Shown piece after piece: positions 1 through 8,500 of a stretch of DNA of 64,000 nucleotides. The stretch is from Pantoea deleyi (lineage in GTDB: Bacteria > Pseudomonadota > Gammaproteobacteria > Enterobacterales > Enterobacteriaceae). The stretch is from assembly GCF_022647325.1 (NCBI RefSeq), contig NZ_CP071405.1, positions 558,001-622,000 on the forward strand, written 5' to 3'. A program made the translations under genes and the position numbers. Numbering within the stretch: the first letter of the stretch is position 1; every line of letters starts with the position of its first letter. The notes under the pieces were generated by a model. It was given only the letters and a program-made list of their open reading frames with translations. It did no database searches and was not told the origin of the DNA.

Positions 1-378
1 TTTGCGGTGGTGGCAAACGAAGTGCGCACGCTGGCGCAGCGCAGCGCCAACGCCGCCAAAGAGATCCGCACGCTGATCAGCGACTCGCAGTCACGGGTGA
101 AAGAGGGCAGCGAGATGGCGACGCGCGCCGGAGAAACCATGGATGAGATTTCGGGCGAGGTGATGCGCGTCACCTCACTGATGAAAGAGATCTCTATGGC
201 CTCCGACGAGCAGAGTCGCGGTATTGAGCAGGTCAATCAGGCCGTGACGCAGATGGATGCGGCAGCGCAGCAGAACGCCGCGCTGGTAGAGCAGGCGACT
301 GCGGCGACGCAGTCGCTGGAAGCGCAGTCCGATCAGCTTCAGGCCACGATGGCGCAGTTCAGGCTGCAGACGGCATAA
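1..378 (+). CDS. Methyl-accepting chemotaxis protein, C-terminal part (5' end outside the window)
   Basis: The reading frame is open from base 1 and starts in the highly conserved hairpin tip of the cytoplasmic signalling domain (FAVVANEVRTLAQRSA), which contacts CheA and CheW. It then runs through the descending coiled coil with the usual alternating Gln/Glu-Ala methylation pattern (EQSRGIEQVNQAVTQMD, QQNAALVEQAT). Only about 125 residues are present, so the ligand-binding domain and transmembrane segments are unseen and the stimulus cannot be told. The chain ends in FRLQTA, without the NWETF-type tail that binds CheR and CheB in the major E. coli receptors, so adaptation probably depends on other receptors in the array. 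The first in-frame GTG at base 7 lies inside the conserved region and is not the real start. Confidence 0.95.
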   Translation, partial: FAVVANEVRTLAQRSANAAKEIRTLISDSQSRVKEGSEMATRAGETMDEISGEVMRVTSLMKEISMASDEQSRGIEQVNQAVTQMDAAAQQNAALVEQATAATQSLEAQSDQLQATMAQFRLQTA

Positions 379-452
379 CGATCAGGGGAGCAACCCGCCC
401 TCCGGGCCCGAACGGCGGCGGTCTGCCGATCGGGCCATCGTTACGCCGGATC

Positions 453-490
453 AAAAAAGCCAGCGCACGTTAACCGCGCGCTGGCTTTTT
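453..490. terminator. Bidirectional intrinsic terminator
   Basis: Stem GCCAGCGC (459-466) pairs with GCGCTGGC (478-485). An A run lies on the left and a T run on the right, so it can stop both the chemoreceptor gene and the convergent fbp. Confidence 0.85.
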
Positions 491-517
491 GCTTTTCTGC
501 CTTAAACCGCGACCGGA

Positions 518-1525
518 TTAGCCCTGACGGCAATCCGGGAACTCAGCCAGGAAACGCTCAACGTCGTTCACCATCGCCTCATTGCCGCAGTAGAACGGGC
601 AGCGCTGATGCAGCGTGACCGGCGGAATATCCAGAATGCGTCGCTGACCATCGCTGGCTTTACCGCCCGCCTGTTCGGCCAGGAAGGCCATCGGGTTGCA
701 CTCATACAGCAGACGCAGCTTGCCCTGAGGATGGCTGGCGGTGCTTGGATAGAGATAGATGCCGCCTTTCAGCAGGTTACGATGGAAATCCGCGACCAGC
801 GAACCGATGTAACGCGAGGTGTAAGGACGGTGCGTCGGCAGATCCTCTTCCTGGCAGAATTTCAGATATTTCTTCACGCCCTGCGGGAAACGAATGTAGT
901 TACCTTCGTTGATAGAGTAGGTGTAACCGGTCTCCGGGTAGGTCATGCGTTCGTGGCTCAGGCAGAACACACCCAGCGACGGATCGTAGGTAAACGCATG
1001 CACGCCCGCACCGGTGGTGTAGACCATCATGGTGGAGGAGCCGTATACCACGTAGCCCGCAGCGACCTGCTTGTTACCCGGCTGCATGAAGTCCGCTTCA
1101 ACCACCGGTGTACCCGGTTCGCTGACGCGGTGATAGATAGAGAAGATGGTGCCGACGGACACGTTCACGTCGATGTTAGATGAACCATCCAGCGGGTCCA
1201 TCAGCACCACATATTTGCCGTTCTCCTCACCTTCGAAGATCACGAACTCATCTTCTTCCTCAGAAGCGATACCGGCGACGATGCCACGCGCTTTCAGGGC
1301 TGCCTTGAGTTTTTCATTGGCGAACAGATCCAGTTTCATCTGCTGTTCACCCTGAACATTTTCCACACCACTGGCACCGAGGATATCCACTAACCCGGCT
1401 TTGTTGATGTCGCGGTGAATAATTTTGGCACCCAGCTTGATAGCTGAGATCAGTGCCGTCAGTTCACCTGTGGCGTGCGGAAAGTCGTGCTGCTTCTCGA
1501 CGATAAATTCGCCCAACGTTTTCAT
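518..1525 (-). CDS. fbp: Fructose-1,6-bisphosphatase class I
   Basis: Hydrolyses fructose 1,6-bisphosphate to fructose 6-phosphate and phosphate, the committed gluconeogenic step in the cytosol. The 335-residue product begins [12 protein letters not shown] and is close to E. coli Fbp (332 residues). The metal/phosphate motif DPLDGSSN is at about residues 110-117, with the acidic SEEED stretch just before it. The start at 1525 was chosen over an in-frame ATG at 1561 because it matches the family N-terminus and has an AGGGA ribosome-binding site. The gene is divergent from mpl across about 170 bp. Confidence 0.97.
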   Translation of the reverse strand: MKTLGEFIVEKQHDFPHATGELTALISAIKLGAKIIHRDINKAGLVDILGASGVENVQGEQQMKLDLFANEKLKAALKARGIVAGIASEEEDEFVIFEGEENGKYVVLMDPLDGSSNIDVNVSVGTIFSIYHRVSEPGTPVVEADFMQPGNKQVAAGYVVYGSSTMMVYTTGAGVHAFTYDPSLGVFCLSHERMTYPETGYTYSINEGNYIRFPQGVKKYLKFCQEEDLPTHRPYTSRYIGSLVADFHRNLLKGGIYLYPSTASHPQGKLRLLYECNPMAFLAEQAGGKASDGQRRILDIPPVTLHQRCPFYCGNEAMVNDVERFLAEFPDCRQG

Positions 1526-1693
1526 AACACATTCCCTGAATCTGCGATGGAGTGGCAGCACGCGTAACAGTCTGCCAACGGATGCGTACGCAGTTTAGCC
1601 GATTGAACTTCAAAAACCATAGTCCTAATCCGTTTCTTCCGTCTGCGAGCAGGGTTACACTGTGCGCCGAACTTTTGAGTAATGGATCATGTT

Positions 1694-3046
1694 ATGCGCA
1701 TTCACATCCTCGGGATTTGTGGCACGTTTATGGGCGGTCTGGCGGTGCTGGCTCGCTCACTGGGTCATCAGGTGACCGGTTCAGATGCCAACGTTTACCC
1801 GCCAATGAGCACGCTGCTCGAACAGCAAGGTATTGAATTAACTGAAGGTTACGACGCGAGCCAGCTTGACCCGGCACCCGACCTGGTGATTATCGGCAAT
1901 GCGATGACGCGGGGTAATCCCTGTGTGGAAGCGGTGCTGGAACGTAACATTCCTTACCTTTCTGGCCCGCAGTGGCTGCATGATTTCGTGCTGCGCGACC
2001 GCTGGGTGCTGGCAGTCGCCGGAACCCACGGCAAAACCACCACAGCCGGCATGGCAGCGTGGATTCTGGAGGCCTGCGGCCTGGAGCCGGGCTTCATTAT
2101 TGGTGGTGTGCCCGGAAACTTCGATGTCTCGGCAAAATTAGGAAAAAGTCCATTCTTCGTCATCGAAGCGGATGAGTATGACTGTGCGTTTTTCGATAAG
2201 CGTTCCAAGTTTGTCCACTACGCGCCACGCACCCTGATCCTCAACAACCTTGAGTTTGATCATGCGGATATCTTTGACGATCTGCGCGCCATCCAGAAGC
2301 AGTTCCACCACCTGGTGCGGATCGTACCGGGGCAGGGCAAGATCCTGCTGCCGGAACACGATGCTAACCTCAGGCAGGTGATGGCGATGGGCTGCTGGAG
2401 CGAGCAGGAGAGCGTGGGCGACCACGGACGCTGGCAGGCGAAGAAACTGACGCCCGACGCCTCACACTGGGAAGTGTGGCTCGACGGCGAAAAAGTGGGT
2501 GAAGTGAACTGGGCGCTGGTGGGCGAGCACAACATGCACAATGGCCTGATGGCGATTGCGGCCGCGCGTCATGTCGGTGTCCGGCCGGAAGATGCCGGGC
2601 AGGCGCTGAACAGCTTTATCAATGCCCGTCGCCGGCTGGAGCTGCGTGGCGAAGTGAACAGCATCAAGGTCTATGATGACTTTGCGCATCATCCGACCGC
2701 GATTCTGGCGACGCTGGCCGCACTGCGCAGCAAGGTCGGCGGCCGGGCGCGCATCCTGGCCGTGCTGGAGCCGCGCTCTAACACGATGAAGATGGGCGTC
2801 AGCAAAAACGACCTGGCACCGTCACTGGCGCGCGCGGATGAGGTCTTTCTGTTCCAGCCGCACCATATCCCGTGGCAGGTGTCCGATGTTGCCGAAGCCT
2901 GTATCCCGCCAGCCCACTGGAGTGCGGATATCGACACGCTGGTGGAGATGGTGGCAAAAGCCGCGCAGCCAGGCGACTCGATCCTGGTCATGAGCAACGG
3001 CGGCTTTGGGGGGATTCATCAGAAGCTGCTGGACAGGCTGAAGTAA
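1694..3046 (+). CDS. mpl: UDP-N-acetylmuramate:L-alanyl-gamma-D-glutamyl-meso-diaminopimelate ligase
   Basis: Cytosolic peptidoglycan recycling ligase. It joins the recovered tripeptide L-Ala-gamma-D-Glu-mDAP directly to UDP-MurNAc using ATP. The 450-residue product follows the E. coli sequence along its whole length: N-terminal Rossmann-like segment (MRIHILGICGTFMGG), ATP P-loop GTHGKTTT at about 110-117, central EADEYDCAFFDKR and NNLEFDHADIF motifs, and the Mur C-terminal domain ending in GGFGGIHQKLLD. The start at 1694 is preferred to the in-frame ATG at 1682 because the family begins with MRIHILG. A terminator follows immediately. Confidence 0.97.
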   Translation: MRIHILGICGTFMGGLAVLARSLGHQVTGSDANVYPPMSTLLEQQGIELTEGYDASQLDPAPDLVIIGNAMTRGNPCVEAVLERNIPYLSGPQWLHDFVLRDRWVLAVAGTHGKTTTAGMAAWILEACGLEPGFIIGGVPGNFDVSAKLGKSPFFVIEADEYDCAFFDKRSKFVHYAPRTLILNNLEFDHADIFDDLRAIQKQFHHLVRIVPGQGKILLPEHDANLRQVMAMGCWSEQESVGDHGRWQAKKLTPDASHWEVWLDGEKVGEVNWALVGEHNMHNGLMAIAAARHVGVRPEDAGQALNSFINARRRLELRGEVNSIKVYDDFAHHPTAILATLAALRSKVGGRARILAVLEPRSNTMKMGVSKNDLAPSLARADEVFLFQPHHIPWQVSDVAEACIPPAHWSADIDTLVEMVAKAAQPGDSILVMSNGGFGGIHQKLLDRLK

Positions 3047-3054
3047 CACGACAG

Positions 3055-3079
3055 GCGCCCGCATCGGGCGCTTTTTTTT
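3055..3079 (+). terminator. Intrinsic terminator after mpl
   Basis: GCGCCCG / CGGGCGC hairpin followed by eight T. Confidence 0.9.
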
Positions 3080-3159
3080 GCCGTCGATATACAGAGGGGA
3101 TCGGTGTGCACCGATCCGGGCGCACGTTCACCTGCCAGAGATCGCGGTCAGTCCGGGCT

Positions 3160-3705
3160 TTAGTTGGCTTCGGCCAGCTCGCGCAGATACTGGAAAATCT
3201 GACGGGCAGATTTCGGCGGCTTGTTGCCCGCTTTCTCTTTCTGCGCGTTACGGATCATGCTGCGTAACTGCTGACGATCGGCGTCAGGATAGAGCGCGAT
3301 CACGTCGCTCATCGCCTCATCCCCCTCCTCAATCAGACGATCGCGCAACATTTCCAGCTTGTGGAACAGCGCAACCTGCTGGTTGTGGCGGTTCTTGAGC
3401 TTATCCAGCGCCACGCGGATTGGCTCGACATCGATACTGCGCAGCAGTTTACCGATCAGCTGCAGCTGACGGCGGCGACCCTCTTTCTTAATGCGCTGTG
3501 CCAGTTCGATCTCGGTGCGCAGGCGCTCATCCAGCGGGATCTTATCCAGCGAGTTTTTCCCCAGATCGACCAGTTCGGCACCCAGGCGCTTTAACTCTTC
3601 GGCATCGCGTTTAATTTCACTCTTACTGACCCAGATAATCTCTTCATCTTCTTCTTCGTCATTATCTGGCACATCGTCGAGCCACTCATCGGGCTTTCTG
3701 GTCAT
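3160..3705 (-). CDS. darP: Ribosome-associated protein YjgA (DarP), large-subunit biogenesis factor
   Basis: The 181-residue product matches E. coli YjgA/DarP (183 residues), which binds late 50S precursors and helps activate the peptidyl transferase centre. The N-terminus is very acidic ([13 protein letters not shown]). It is followed by helical, charged segments ([23 protein letters not shown], shown here only in part of its length) and a basic middle ([19 protein letters not shown]), as expected for an rRNA-binding helical protein. It is divergent from pmbA and convergent with mpl, the usual enterobacterial neighbourhood for this gene. No oddities were seen. Confidence 0.93.
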   Translation of the reverse strand: MTRKPDEWLDDVPDNDEEEDEEIIWVSKSEIKRDAEELKRLGAELVDLGKNSLDKIPLDERLRTEIELAQRIKKEGRRRQLQLIGKLLRSIDVEPIRVALDKLKNRHNQQVALFHKLEMLRDRLIEEGDEAMSDVIALYPDADRQQLRSMIRNAQKEKAGNKPPKSARQIFQYLRELAEAN

Positions 3706-3820
3706 TTCCGGGCTCCCAAAAAAAAGAGGCTAATCCTACCAGTTTATCGGGTGACTGCGAAATTGTTCTCTGACTCTGATAGACTCAAATCATTCACACA
3801 TAAGATTAGACGGCAGGTCG

Positions 3821-5161
3821 ATGAACGTATCTACTCAGGTTGCAGAACAGCGAAAAGTACTGGAGCAGGCGATTGCGCAGGCACTTGAACTGGCTAAGGC
3901 AAGCACTGACAGCGCGGAAGTCGCGGTCAGTAAAACCACCGGCATCGGGGTCAGCACCCGCTATGGCGAAGTGGAAAACGTCGAATTCAACAGCGACGGT
4001 GCGCTGGGCATCACCGTTTATCATCAGAACCGTAAAGGCAGCGCCTCATCGACCGACCTCAGCCCGGACGCGATCAAACGTACCGTGCAGGCGGCGATTG
4101 ATATCGCGCGCTACACCTCTCCCGATCCGTTTGCCGGTCCGGCCGACGCAGCACTGCTGGCCTATGATGCGCCGGATCTCGATCTCTACCATCCGTGGGA
4201 GATTGATGCCGACCGCGCTATCGAGCTGGCGGCGCAGGCCGAAGAGGCCGCGCTGCGTGCCGACAAGCGGATTACCAATACCGAAGGCGGCAGCTTCAAC
4301 AGCCACGTCGGCATCAAAGTTTTTGGCAACAGCCACGGCATGTTGCAGAGCTACTGCTCAAGCCGCCACTCGCTCTCCAGTAGCGTGATTGCCGAGCAGG
4401 ATGGCGACATGGAACGCGACTACGCCTACACCATCGGCCGCGCGTTTGAGGATCTGAAAAGCCCGGAGTGGGTGGGCGCAGAGTGCGCGCGCCGCACGCT
4501 TTCCCGTCTGGCGCCGCGCAAGCTGCCGACCATGAAGGCCCCGGTGATTTTTGCCGCCGAAGTGGCGACCGGCCTGTTTGGTCATCTGGTGGGGGCGATC
4601 AGCGGCAGCAGCGTCTACCGTAAATCGACCTTCCTGCTGGACGCGATGGGGCAGCAGATTCTGCCGGAGTGGCTGACCATCAATGAACAGCCGCATCTGC
4701 TGAAAGGGCTGGCCTCAACGCCTTTCGACAGCGAAGGCGTGCGTACCCAGTCGCGCGACATTATCAAAGCGGGCGTCCTGCAGACCTGGCTGCTGACCAG
4801 CTACTCGGCGCGCAAGCTGGGCCTGACCAGCACCGGTCACGCTGGCGGGATCCACAACTGGCGTATCGCGGGGCAGGGGCACAGTTTCGATGCGCTGCTG
4901 AAGCAGATGGGCACCGGCCTGGTGGTGACCGAGCTGATGGGTCAGGGCGTCAGCGCCATTACCGGCGACTACTCTCGCGGGGCAGCCGGCTTCTGGGTTG
5001 AGAATGGCGTGATTCAGTATCCGGTCAGTGAGATCACCATCGCGGGCAATCTCAAAGAGATGTGGCGCAACATGGTGACCATCGGTGACGACATCGAAAC
5101 CCGCAGCAACATTCAGTGCGGTTCCGTATTGCTGCCTGAAATGAAGATAGCGGGACAATAA
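3821..5161 (+). CDS. pmbA: Metalloprotease subunit PmbA (TldE)
   Basis: Together with TldD, PmbA forms a cytosolic heterodimeric protease that matures microcin B17 precursors and degrades unfolded peptides and the CcdA antitoxin. The 446-residue product aligns with E. coli PmbA (450 residues): N-terminal TldD/PmbA fold, GEVENVEFN, and the C-terminal glycine-rich part [13 protein letters not shown] and [14 protein letters not shown]. TldD carries the zinc-binding HExxxH motif; none is visible here, as expected for the E subunit. tldD is not in the window. An intrinsic terminator lies 15 bp after the stop. Confidence 0.96.
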   Translation: MNVSTQVAEQRKVLEQAIAQALELAKASTDSAEVAVSKTTGIGVSTRYGEVENVEFNSDGALGITVYHQNRKGSASSTDLSPDAIKRTVQAAIDIARYTSPDPFAGPADAALLAYDAPDLDLYHPWEIDADRAIELAAQAEEAALRADKRITNTEGGSFNSHVGIKVFGNSHGMLQSYCSSRHSLSSSVIAEQDGDMERDYAYTIGRAFEDLKSPEWVGAECARRTLSRLAPRKLPTMKAPVIFAAEVATGLFGHLVGAISGSSVYRKSTFLLDAMGQQILPEWLTINEQPHLLKGLASTPFDSEGVRTQSRDIIKAGVLQTWLLTSYSARKLGLTSTGHAGGIHNWRIAGQGHSFDALLKQMGTGLVVTELMGQGVSAITGDYSRGAAGFWVENGVIQYPVSEITIAGNLKEMWRNMVTIGDDIETRSNIQCGSVLLPEMKIAGQ

Positions 5162-5175
5162 GATGGATTCCTGAA

Positions 5176-5199
5176 GCAGCCAGCTGGCTGCTTTTTTTT
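5176..5199 (+). terminator. Intrinsic terminator after pmbA
   Basis: Perfect GCAGCCAG / CTGGCTGC stem with no unpaired loop in the simple fold, followed by eight T. Confidence 0.9.
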
Positions 5200-5221
5200 C
5201 ATCACAATAAAAAAGGAAATA

Positions 5222-5611
5222 ATGATGCGTAAACATGTGATTGCAATGTTGTCGGCTTCTCTGCTGTTCTCCAGTGTCAGCCTCTTTGCGGCGGATCTGG
5301 AAGAGGATATGGGCACGCTGAATGCGAACCTGAAAATCGTCAAAAAAACGGACAATGCTCAGGAGATGCAGCAGGCGTTAGCGAAGATGCGCACCGCCGC
5401 GCAGGATGCGAAGCAGTCCACGCCGGATAAGCTGGAAGGTCAGCCTGCTGACAGCGCGCAGGTAAAAGCGTATCACGCCGGTCTGGACTCGCTGATTGCT
5501 CAGATCGATGTGGTCAATGCGCTGGCGAAGGCGAACAACGTGGATGGCGCAAAGCGCGAAGCCGCCAAATTTGATGACATCCGCAATACCAACCATAAGA
5601 AATTCCGCTAA
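5222..5611 (+). CDS. cybC: Soluble cytochrome b562, periplasmic
   Basis: Small periplasmic four-helix-bundle haem protein. A 23-residue Sec signal peptide (MMRKHVIAMLSASLLFSSVSLFA) precedes a mature chain beginning ADLEEDM. The two haem b ligands of the family are present: Met at mature position 7 and His at about mature position 102 (RNTNHKKFR). The mature length of 106 equals that of E. coli. Two adjacent ATG codons (5222 and 5225) could start translation after the AAGGA site. The electron-transfer role is known only loosely even in E. coli. A strong terminator follows. Confidence 0.95.
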   Translation: MMRKHVIAMLSASLLFSSVSLFAADLEEDMGTLNANLKIVKKTDNAQEMQQALAKMRTAAQDAKQSTPDKLEGQPADSAQVKAYHAGLDSLIAQIDVVNALAKANNVDGAKREAAKFDDIRNTNHKKFR

Positions 5612-5617
5612 TCAGAT

Positions 5618-5645
5618 CGCCGGTCAGCCTGACCGGCGGTTTTTA
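5618..5645 (+). terminator. Intrinsic terminator after cybC
   Basis: CGCCGGTCA / TGACCGGCG stem with a 3-nt loop, then G and five T. Confidence 0.9.
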
Positions 5646-5904
5646 TCATCACCTCTGCTTATTACCGCCTCTTCTCTGACCGCCTGCGCGCCACGGTGCC
5701 GCACAACCTTCCGTTTCAGGACGGCTCCGCGTCACGTTCTGTGCAATCTGTGACATCTGCCGCACTAAGCGTGCAGGCTGCGATCTGACGCACAACCTTC
5801 ACCTCGATTTCCACTTGCTGCTGGAAATGTTGCCTCTCCACAGCCGGGGCGATGAGGGCTAATTTATTTTCAACGCGAATTATCCGGCTTAAAGGAGCAG
5901 CAAG
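5646..5904 (+). promoter_or_regulatory. Leader and control region of the DUF4310-4312 operon
   Basis: No gene is seen in this stretch. It holds an 11-bp direct repeat (GCACAACCTTC at 5701-5711 and 5790-5800) and an inverted repeat TTTCCA-N8-TGGAAA at 5808-5827. The left arm of the inverted repeat lies within GATTTCCACTT (5806-5816), which recurs exactly at 11544-11554 upstream of the regulator gene. An AAGGAG site at 5891-5896 serves the GTG start at 5905. I could not identify convincing sigma-70 or sigma-54 hexamers. Confidence 0.45.
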
Positions 5905-6240
5905 GTGAGCAATAACGGCGTCCCGGTGTATGAAGCGTCACCGGAGAAAGTGCAGGCGCTGGCTGAGCGCGTGATGAGGCAGATCGAGGCGATTTACCAG
6001 CAGCATGGCATTCAGCCGAATGCGGTGCAGCAGCAGATGCTGCAGTCCCATGTCACCGCAATGGCGTCACGCTCACTGAGCGGGGAGCCGCTGCCGGACG
6101 TGGAAGCGGAGCTGTTTGAGGATATTCCGCCGGAGACGTTAGCGCTGGCGCAGCAGGTGGTGGATCTGTTTGGCAATCTGCCCCGTGAAGAGGCGTGGCT
6201 GCTGTCAGTCCATATTGAAGTCGCGCGATCCAACAACTGA
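5905..6240 (+). CDS. Small stand-alone PRD-domain protein (EF_0829/AHA_3910 type)
   Basis: First gene of the operon. It encodes 111 residues and starts at GTG behind a good AAGGAG site. The helical composition and the pattern ending in LPREEAWLLSVHIEVARSNN resemble a single PTS-regulation domain (PRD) without a DNA-binding part. From memory this family occurs as a conserved small protein at the head of the same gene cluster in Enterococcus faecalis and Aeromonas. A conserved His in a PRD is normally phosphorylated by PTS proteins. Here H127-type numbering cannot be assigned, but the VHIE near the end (His about 104) is the obvious candidate. Its role, whether regulatory or a subunit of the transporter, is unknown. 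The SFCGS gene starts 13 bp downstream. Confidence 0.75.
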   Translation: MSNNGVPVYEASPEKVQALAERVMRQIEAIYQQHGIQPNAVQQQMLQSHVTAMASRSLSGEPLPDVEAELFEDIPPETLALAQQVVDLFGNLPREEAWLLSVHIEVARSNN

Positions 6241-6253
6241 AGAGGAACAGAAC

Positions 6254-6616
6254 ATGGTCACAGTCGTTATTGGCGATCGGTTAGGTAAAGGGCAGAAAGT
6301 GGCAGCTGGCATCGAAAAAGCCGGTGGCCGGGCCATCGTGGTGCCGGGCGTGGCGGCCGATATGAAGCTGGGTGACGTCATGAAGGCTGAAAACGCCGAT
6401 TTCGGCATCTCCTTCTGCGGCAGCGGCGGTGCAGGCGCGATCACCGCGCAGAACAAGCATGGCTACAAAGCAAAACATGGTATGCGTTCGGTCGATGAGG
6501 GCGTCACCGCCATCAACGAAGGCGCCACGGTGCTGGGCTTTGGTTTTATGGACAAGGAGGAGCTGGGCGAACGGCTGGTGCAGGCCTGGAACAGGAAACA
6601 CGGCAGCGGATCATGA
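6254..6616 (+). CDS. Glycine-rich SFCGS-family protein
   Basis: A 120-residue soluble protein of the uncharacterised SFCGS glycine-rich family (EF_0830/AHA_3911 type), named for the motif seen here as GISFCGSGGAGAI, with Cys at about residue 55. The N-terminus VTVVIGDRLGKG looks like a beta strand plus nucleotide- or phosphate-binding turn. The single conserved cysteine beside a glycine-rich loop resembles the phosphocysteine loop of PTS IIB proteins and the YhfU/DUF2620 protein of the E. coli yhf operon; this is my inference. The start at 6254 has AGAGGAACAG upstream; an in-frame ATG at 6170 inside the previous gene is unlikely. Its stop overlaps the start of the next gene (ATGA). Confidence 0.8.
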   Translation: MVTVVIGDRLGKGQKVAAGIEKAGGRAIVVPGVAADMKLGDVMKAENADFGISFCGSGGAGAITAQNKHGYKAKHGMRSVDEGVTAINEGATVLGFGFMDKEELGERLVQAWNRKHGSGS

Positions 6617-6912
6617 AAGAACACTACGTGACGCAGGTGACGGTCGACGGCAAAGGCGACACCAAAGCGAAAGCCTTTGCCGATGCCCTGAGCCGTGTGC
6701 AGAACCAGGTTCTGCGCGCAACGCAAAAAATTCTGCTGCGCATCGAACCTCAGGATATCCGGGTGGTGCGCGCGCAGGAGAGCGTCAGAACCGAGAAGTT
6801 TCTCTTCTTCTTTCTGGCGCGCCAGCGCCGGAGCTTCAGCGTCACGCTGGAGATCACCGTCAGCGTCACCGTTTTCGACACGGAGCAGGTGGCGTTCGCG
6901 ACAACATCATAA
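6613..6912 (+). CDS. DUF4312 family protein
   Basis: 99 residues, translationally coupled to the SFCGS gene by a 4-base ATGA overlap. The sequence is largely alternating charged and beta-prone (HYVTQVTVDGKGDTKAKA, then SFSVTLEITVSVTVF) with no signal peptide or membrane span. It matches what I recall of DUF4312 (EF_0831/AHA_3912 type), found only with the neighbouring families. The function is unknown. Fixed co-occurrence with two membrane proteins suggests a cytosolic component of a transporter. A 115-bp non-coding gap containing a small hairpin (GCCTGTCAGCGTCAGGC at 6913-6929) separates it from the first membrane gene. Confidence 0.78.
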   Translation: MKEHYVTQVTVDGKGDTKAKAFADALSRVQNQVLRATQKILLRIEPQDIRVVRAQESVRTEKFLFFFLARQRRSFSVTLEITVSVTVFDTEQVAFATTS

Positions 6913-7027
6913 GCCTGTCAGCGTCAGGCCGTTCTGCCACGTTTCTGCTGTCGCGACTGTGCGGCGGACAGGGCGAGGCGGCGGCTGAGGCCGGACGGGT
7001 AAAAAAACGACAATAAGGTACAACAAC

Positions 7028-7804
7028 ATGTTTTTAATCATTTTGTTTAAGTCGTTGATCATTGGCGGGCTGGTCGGCGTCGGCGTGGGTGCAGGCGCCG
7101 CGCGCATGTTCCACGCGCCGACGACCCAGGGGATGGGCGCGTTTCGCACACTGGGCGAGCTGAACTCGTGCGAAGGCGATCCGGCATCCCACTTCTCCTT
7201 TGGTCTTGGCTTCTTTTTCAATGCCTGGGCATCTTCTGTTGCAGCCGGTTCCTTCACGCAGGATGTGGATCACCGCATCATCCCGAACTGGGGCGCGGCG
7301 GCGCTGATGGTGAAGAATCGCAACGTGGCGGAGACGCTGCACAACCCGAAAAAAATGGCTATCGCCTGCGGCATCATCGGCATGATCGTGGTCGCCTTCC
7401 TTAACTCGACTGCCTCGGCGGTACCGGCTGCGCTGCAGGTGACGGCGGTTAAAGTGCTGGTGCCCGCCGCAAACCTGCTGGTGAACACCGTCATGCCGGT
7501 CATCTTCTGGCTGGCGGCGATCGACGCGGGCCGAAAGTCGGGCTTCTGGGCCACCATTTTTGGCGGTCTGGCGCAGCTGATCATGGGCAACGCCGTGCCG
7601 GGCCTGGTGCTGGGGATTCTGATCGGTAAAGGCGTGGAAGAGAGCGGCTGGAACCGGGTCACCAAAGTCATGATGACCGCGATCGTGCTGCTGTTTGTGC
7701 TGAGCGGCTTCTTCCGGGGATTCGACATGAAACTGCTGCAGTCATTCCAGCTCGGCGTTCCTGGCTGGCTTGACCTGATCCACAACGCCGTCAGCGGCAA
7801 ATAG
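7028..7804 (+). CDS. DUF4311 integral membrane protein, putative permease subunit
   Basis: 258 residues with about six or seven hydrophobic segments (for example LIIGGLVGVGVGAGAA near the start, IACGIIGMIVVAFL and VLLFVLSGFF). Between them is a conserved polar loop with GELNSCEGDPASHFSFGLGFFFNAWASS. The family is DUF4311 (EF_0832/AHA_3913 type). The gene is followed 11 bp later by DUF4310, and the two are always paired as far as I know, so they probably form one membrane complex. Glycine-rich helices and an NWGAAALMVKNRN segment recall PTS IIC-like or YhfT-like permeases only in general style; no homology to a characterised transporter is claimed. Confidence 0.8.
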   Translation: MFLIILFKSLIIGGLVGVGVGAGAARMFHAPTTQGMGAFRTLGELNSCEGDPASHFSFGLGFFFNAWASSVAAGSFTQDVDHRIIPNWGAAALMVKNRNVAETLHNPKKMAIACGIIGMIVVAFLNSTASAVPAALQVTAVKVLVPAANLLVNTVMPVIFWLAAIDAGRKSGFWATIFGGLAQLIMGNAVPGLVLGILIGKGVEESGWNRVTKVMMTAIVLLFVLSGFFRGFDMKLLQSFQLGVPGWLDLIHNAVSGK

Positions 7805-7815
7805 AGGGCGATGCG

Positions 7816-8457
7816 ATGAACGAAAATAAAGGCTTCTGGTACGCCGACTGGTCTTTCCCGATCTTTGTTGGTCTGCTCTCCGCGGGCGTCTTTGCCGGGA
7901 CTCACATGTATTACCTCTATGGCATCGGCGCGTTTAACGAAGTGGCGTTTGTCTCGATGCTGCGAGCAGGCATGGAAACCGGCGTCTATGGCGCGGTCGC
8001 CGCCTTTGGGGCCAGCTTCCTCTTTGCCCGCATTATCGAAGGCTCGCTGGTGGGTATTCTGGACATCGGCGGCGCGATTCAGACCGGCGTCGGGCTGGGT
8101 GTTCCGGCGCTGCTGCTGGGCGCAGGCATCATCTTTCCGGTGGCGAACTTCGCCGCCTCGCTGGCGACCGGGCTGGTGATCGGCCTGGCCATTGGCTACC
8201 TGATTATTCTGGCGCGTAAATTCACCATCAATCAGAGCGACTCGACCTACGGCGCTGACGTGATGATGGGCGCGGGTAACGCCTCCGGGCGCTTCCTGGG
8301 GCCGCTCATCATTCTCTCCGCGATGGGCGCCTCTATTCCGATTGGGCTGGGGTCGCTGCTGGGCGCACTGCTGTTCTATCTCTGGAACAAACCAATTACC
8401 GGCGGCGCGATTCTGGGCGCAATGATCCTGGGTGCGATTTACCCGATTGCGCTCTGA
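7816..8457 (+). CDS. DUF4310 integral membrane protein, putative permease subunit
   Basis: 213 residues. A short polar start (MNENKGFWYADWSFPIFVG) is followed by roughly six glycine/alanine-rich membrane helices ending in GAILGAMILGAIYPIAL. The family is DUF4310 (EF_0833/AHA_3914 type). The segment LVGILDIGGAIQTGVGLGVPALLLGAG is a likely re-entrant or substrate region, but this is inference. It completes the membrane half of the operon. No ATP-binding protein, periplasmic binding protein or secondary-carrier signature is encoded nearby, so the energy source is not evident. Confidence 0.8.
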   Translation: MNENKGFWYADWSFPIFVGLLSAGVFAGTHMYYLYGIGAFNEVAFVSMLRAGMETGVYGAVAAFGASFLFARIIEGSLVGILDIGGAIQTGVGLGVPALLLGAGIIFPVANFAASLATGLVIGLAIGYLIILARKFTINQSDSTYGADVMMGAGNASGRFLGPLIILSAMGASIPIGLGSLLGALLFYLWNKPITGGAILGAMILGAIYPIAL

Positions 8458-8500
8458 TCTCACCGGCAGCCCGGCAGCGGGCTGCCGTTAAGGAGAAACC

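Noticed and set aside
5806..5840. Sigma-54 promoter for the DUF4310 operon (by analogy with dga).
   Set aside because: TGGAAATGTTGCC has GG and GC only 7 bp apart instead of 10, and the regulator is of PRD/BglG type, not a sigma-54 activator.
7270..8463. Long open frame antisense to the DUF4311/DUF4310 genes.
   Set aside because: Low-complexity Arg/Gln/His-rich translation typical of the shadow frame of GC-rich genes; no ribosome site or homology.
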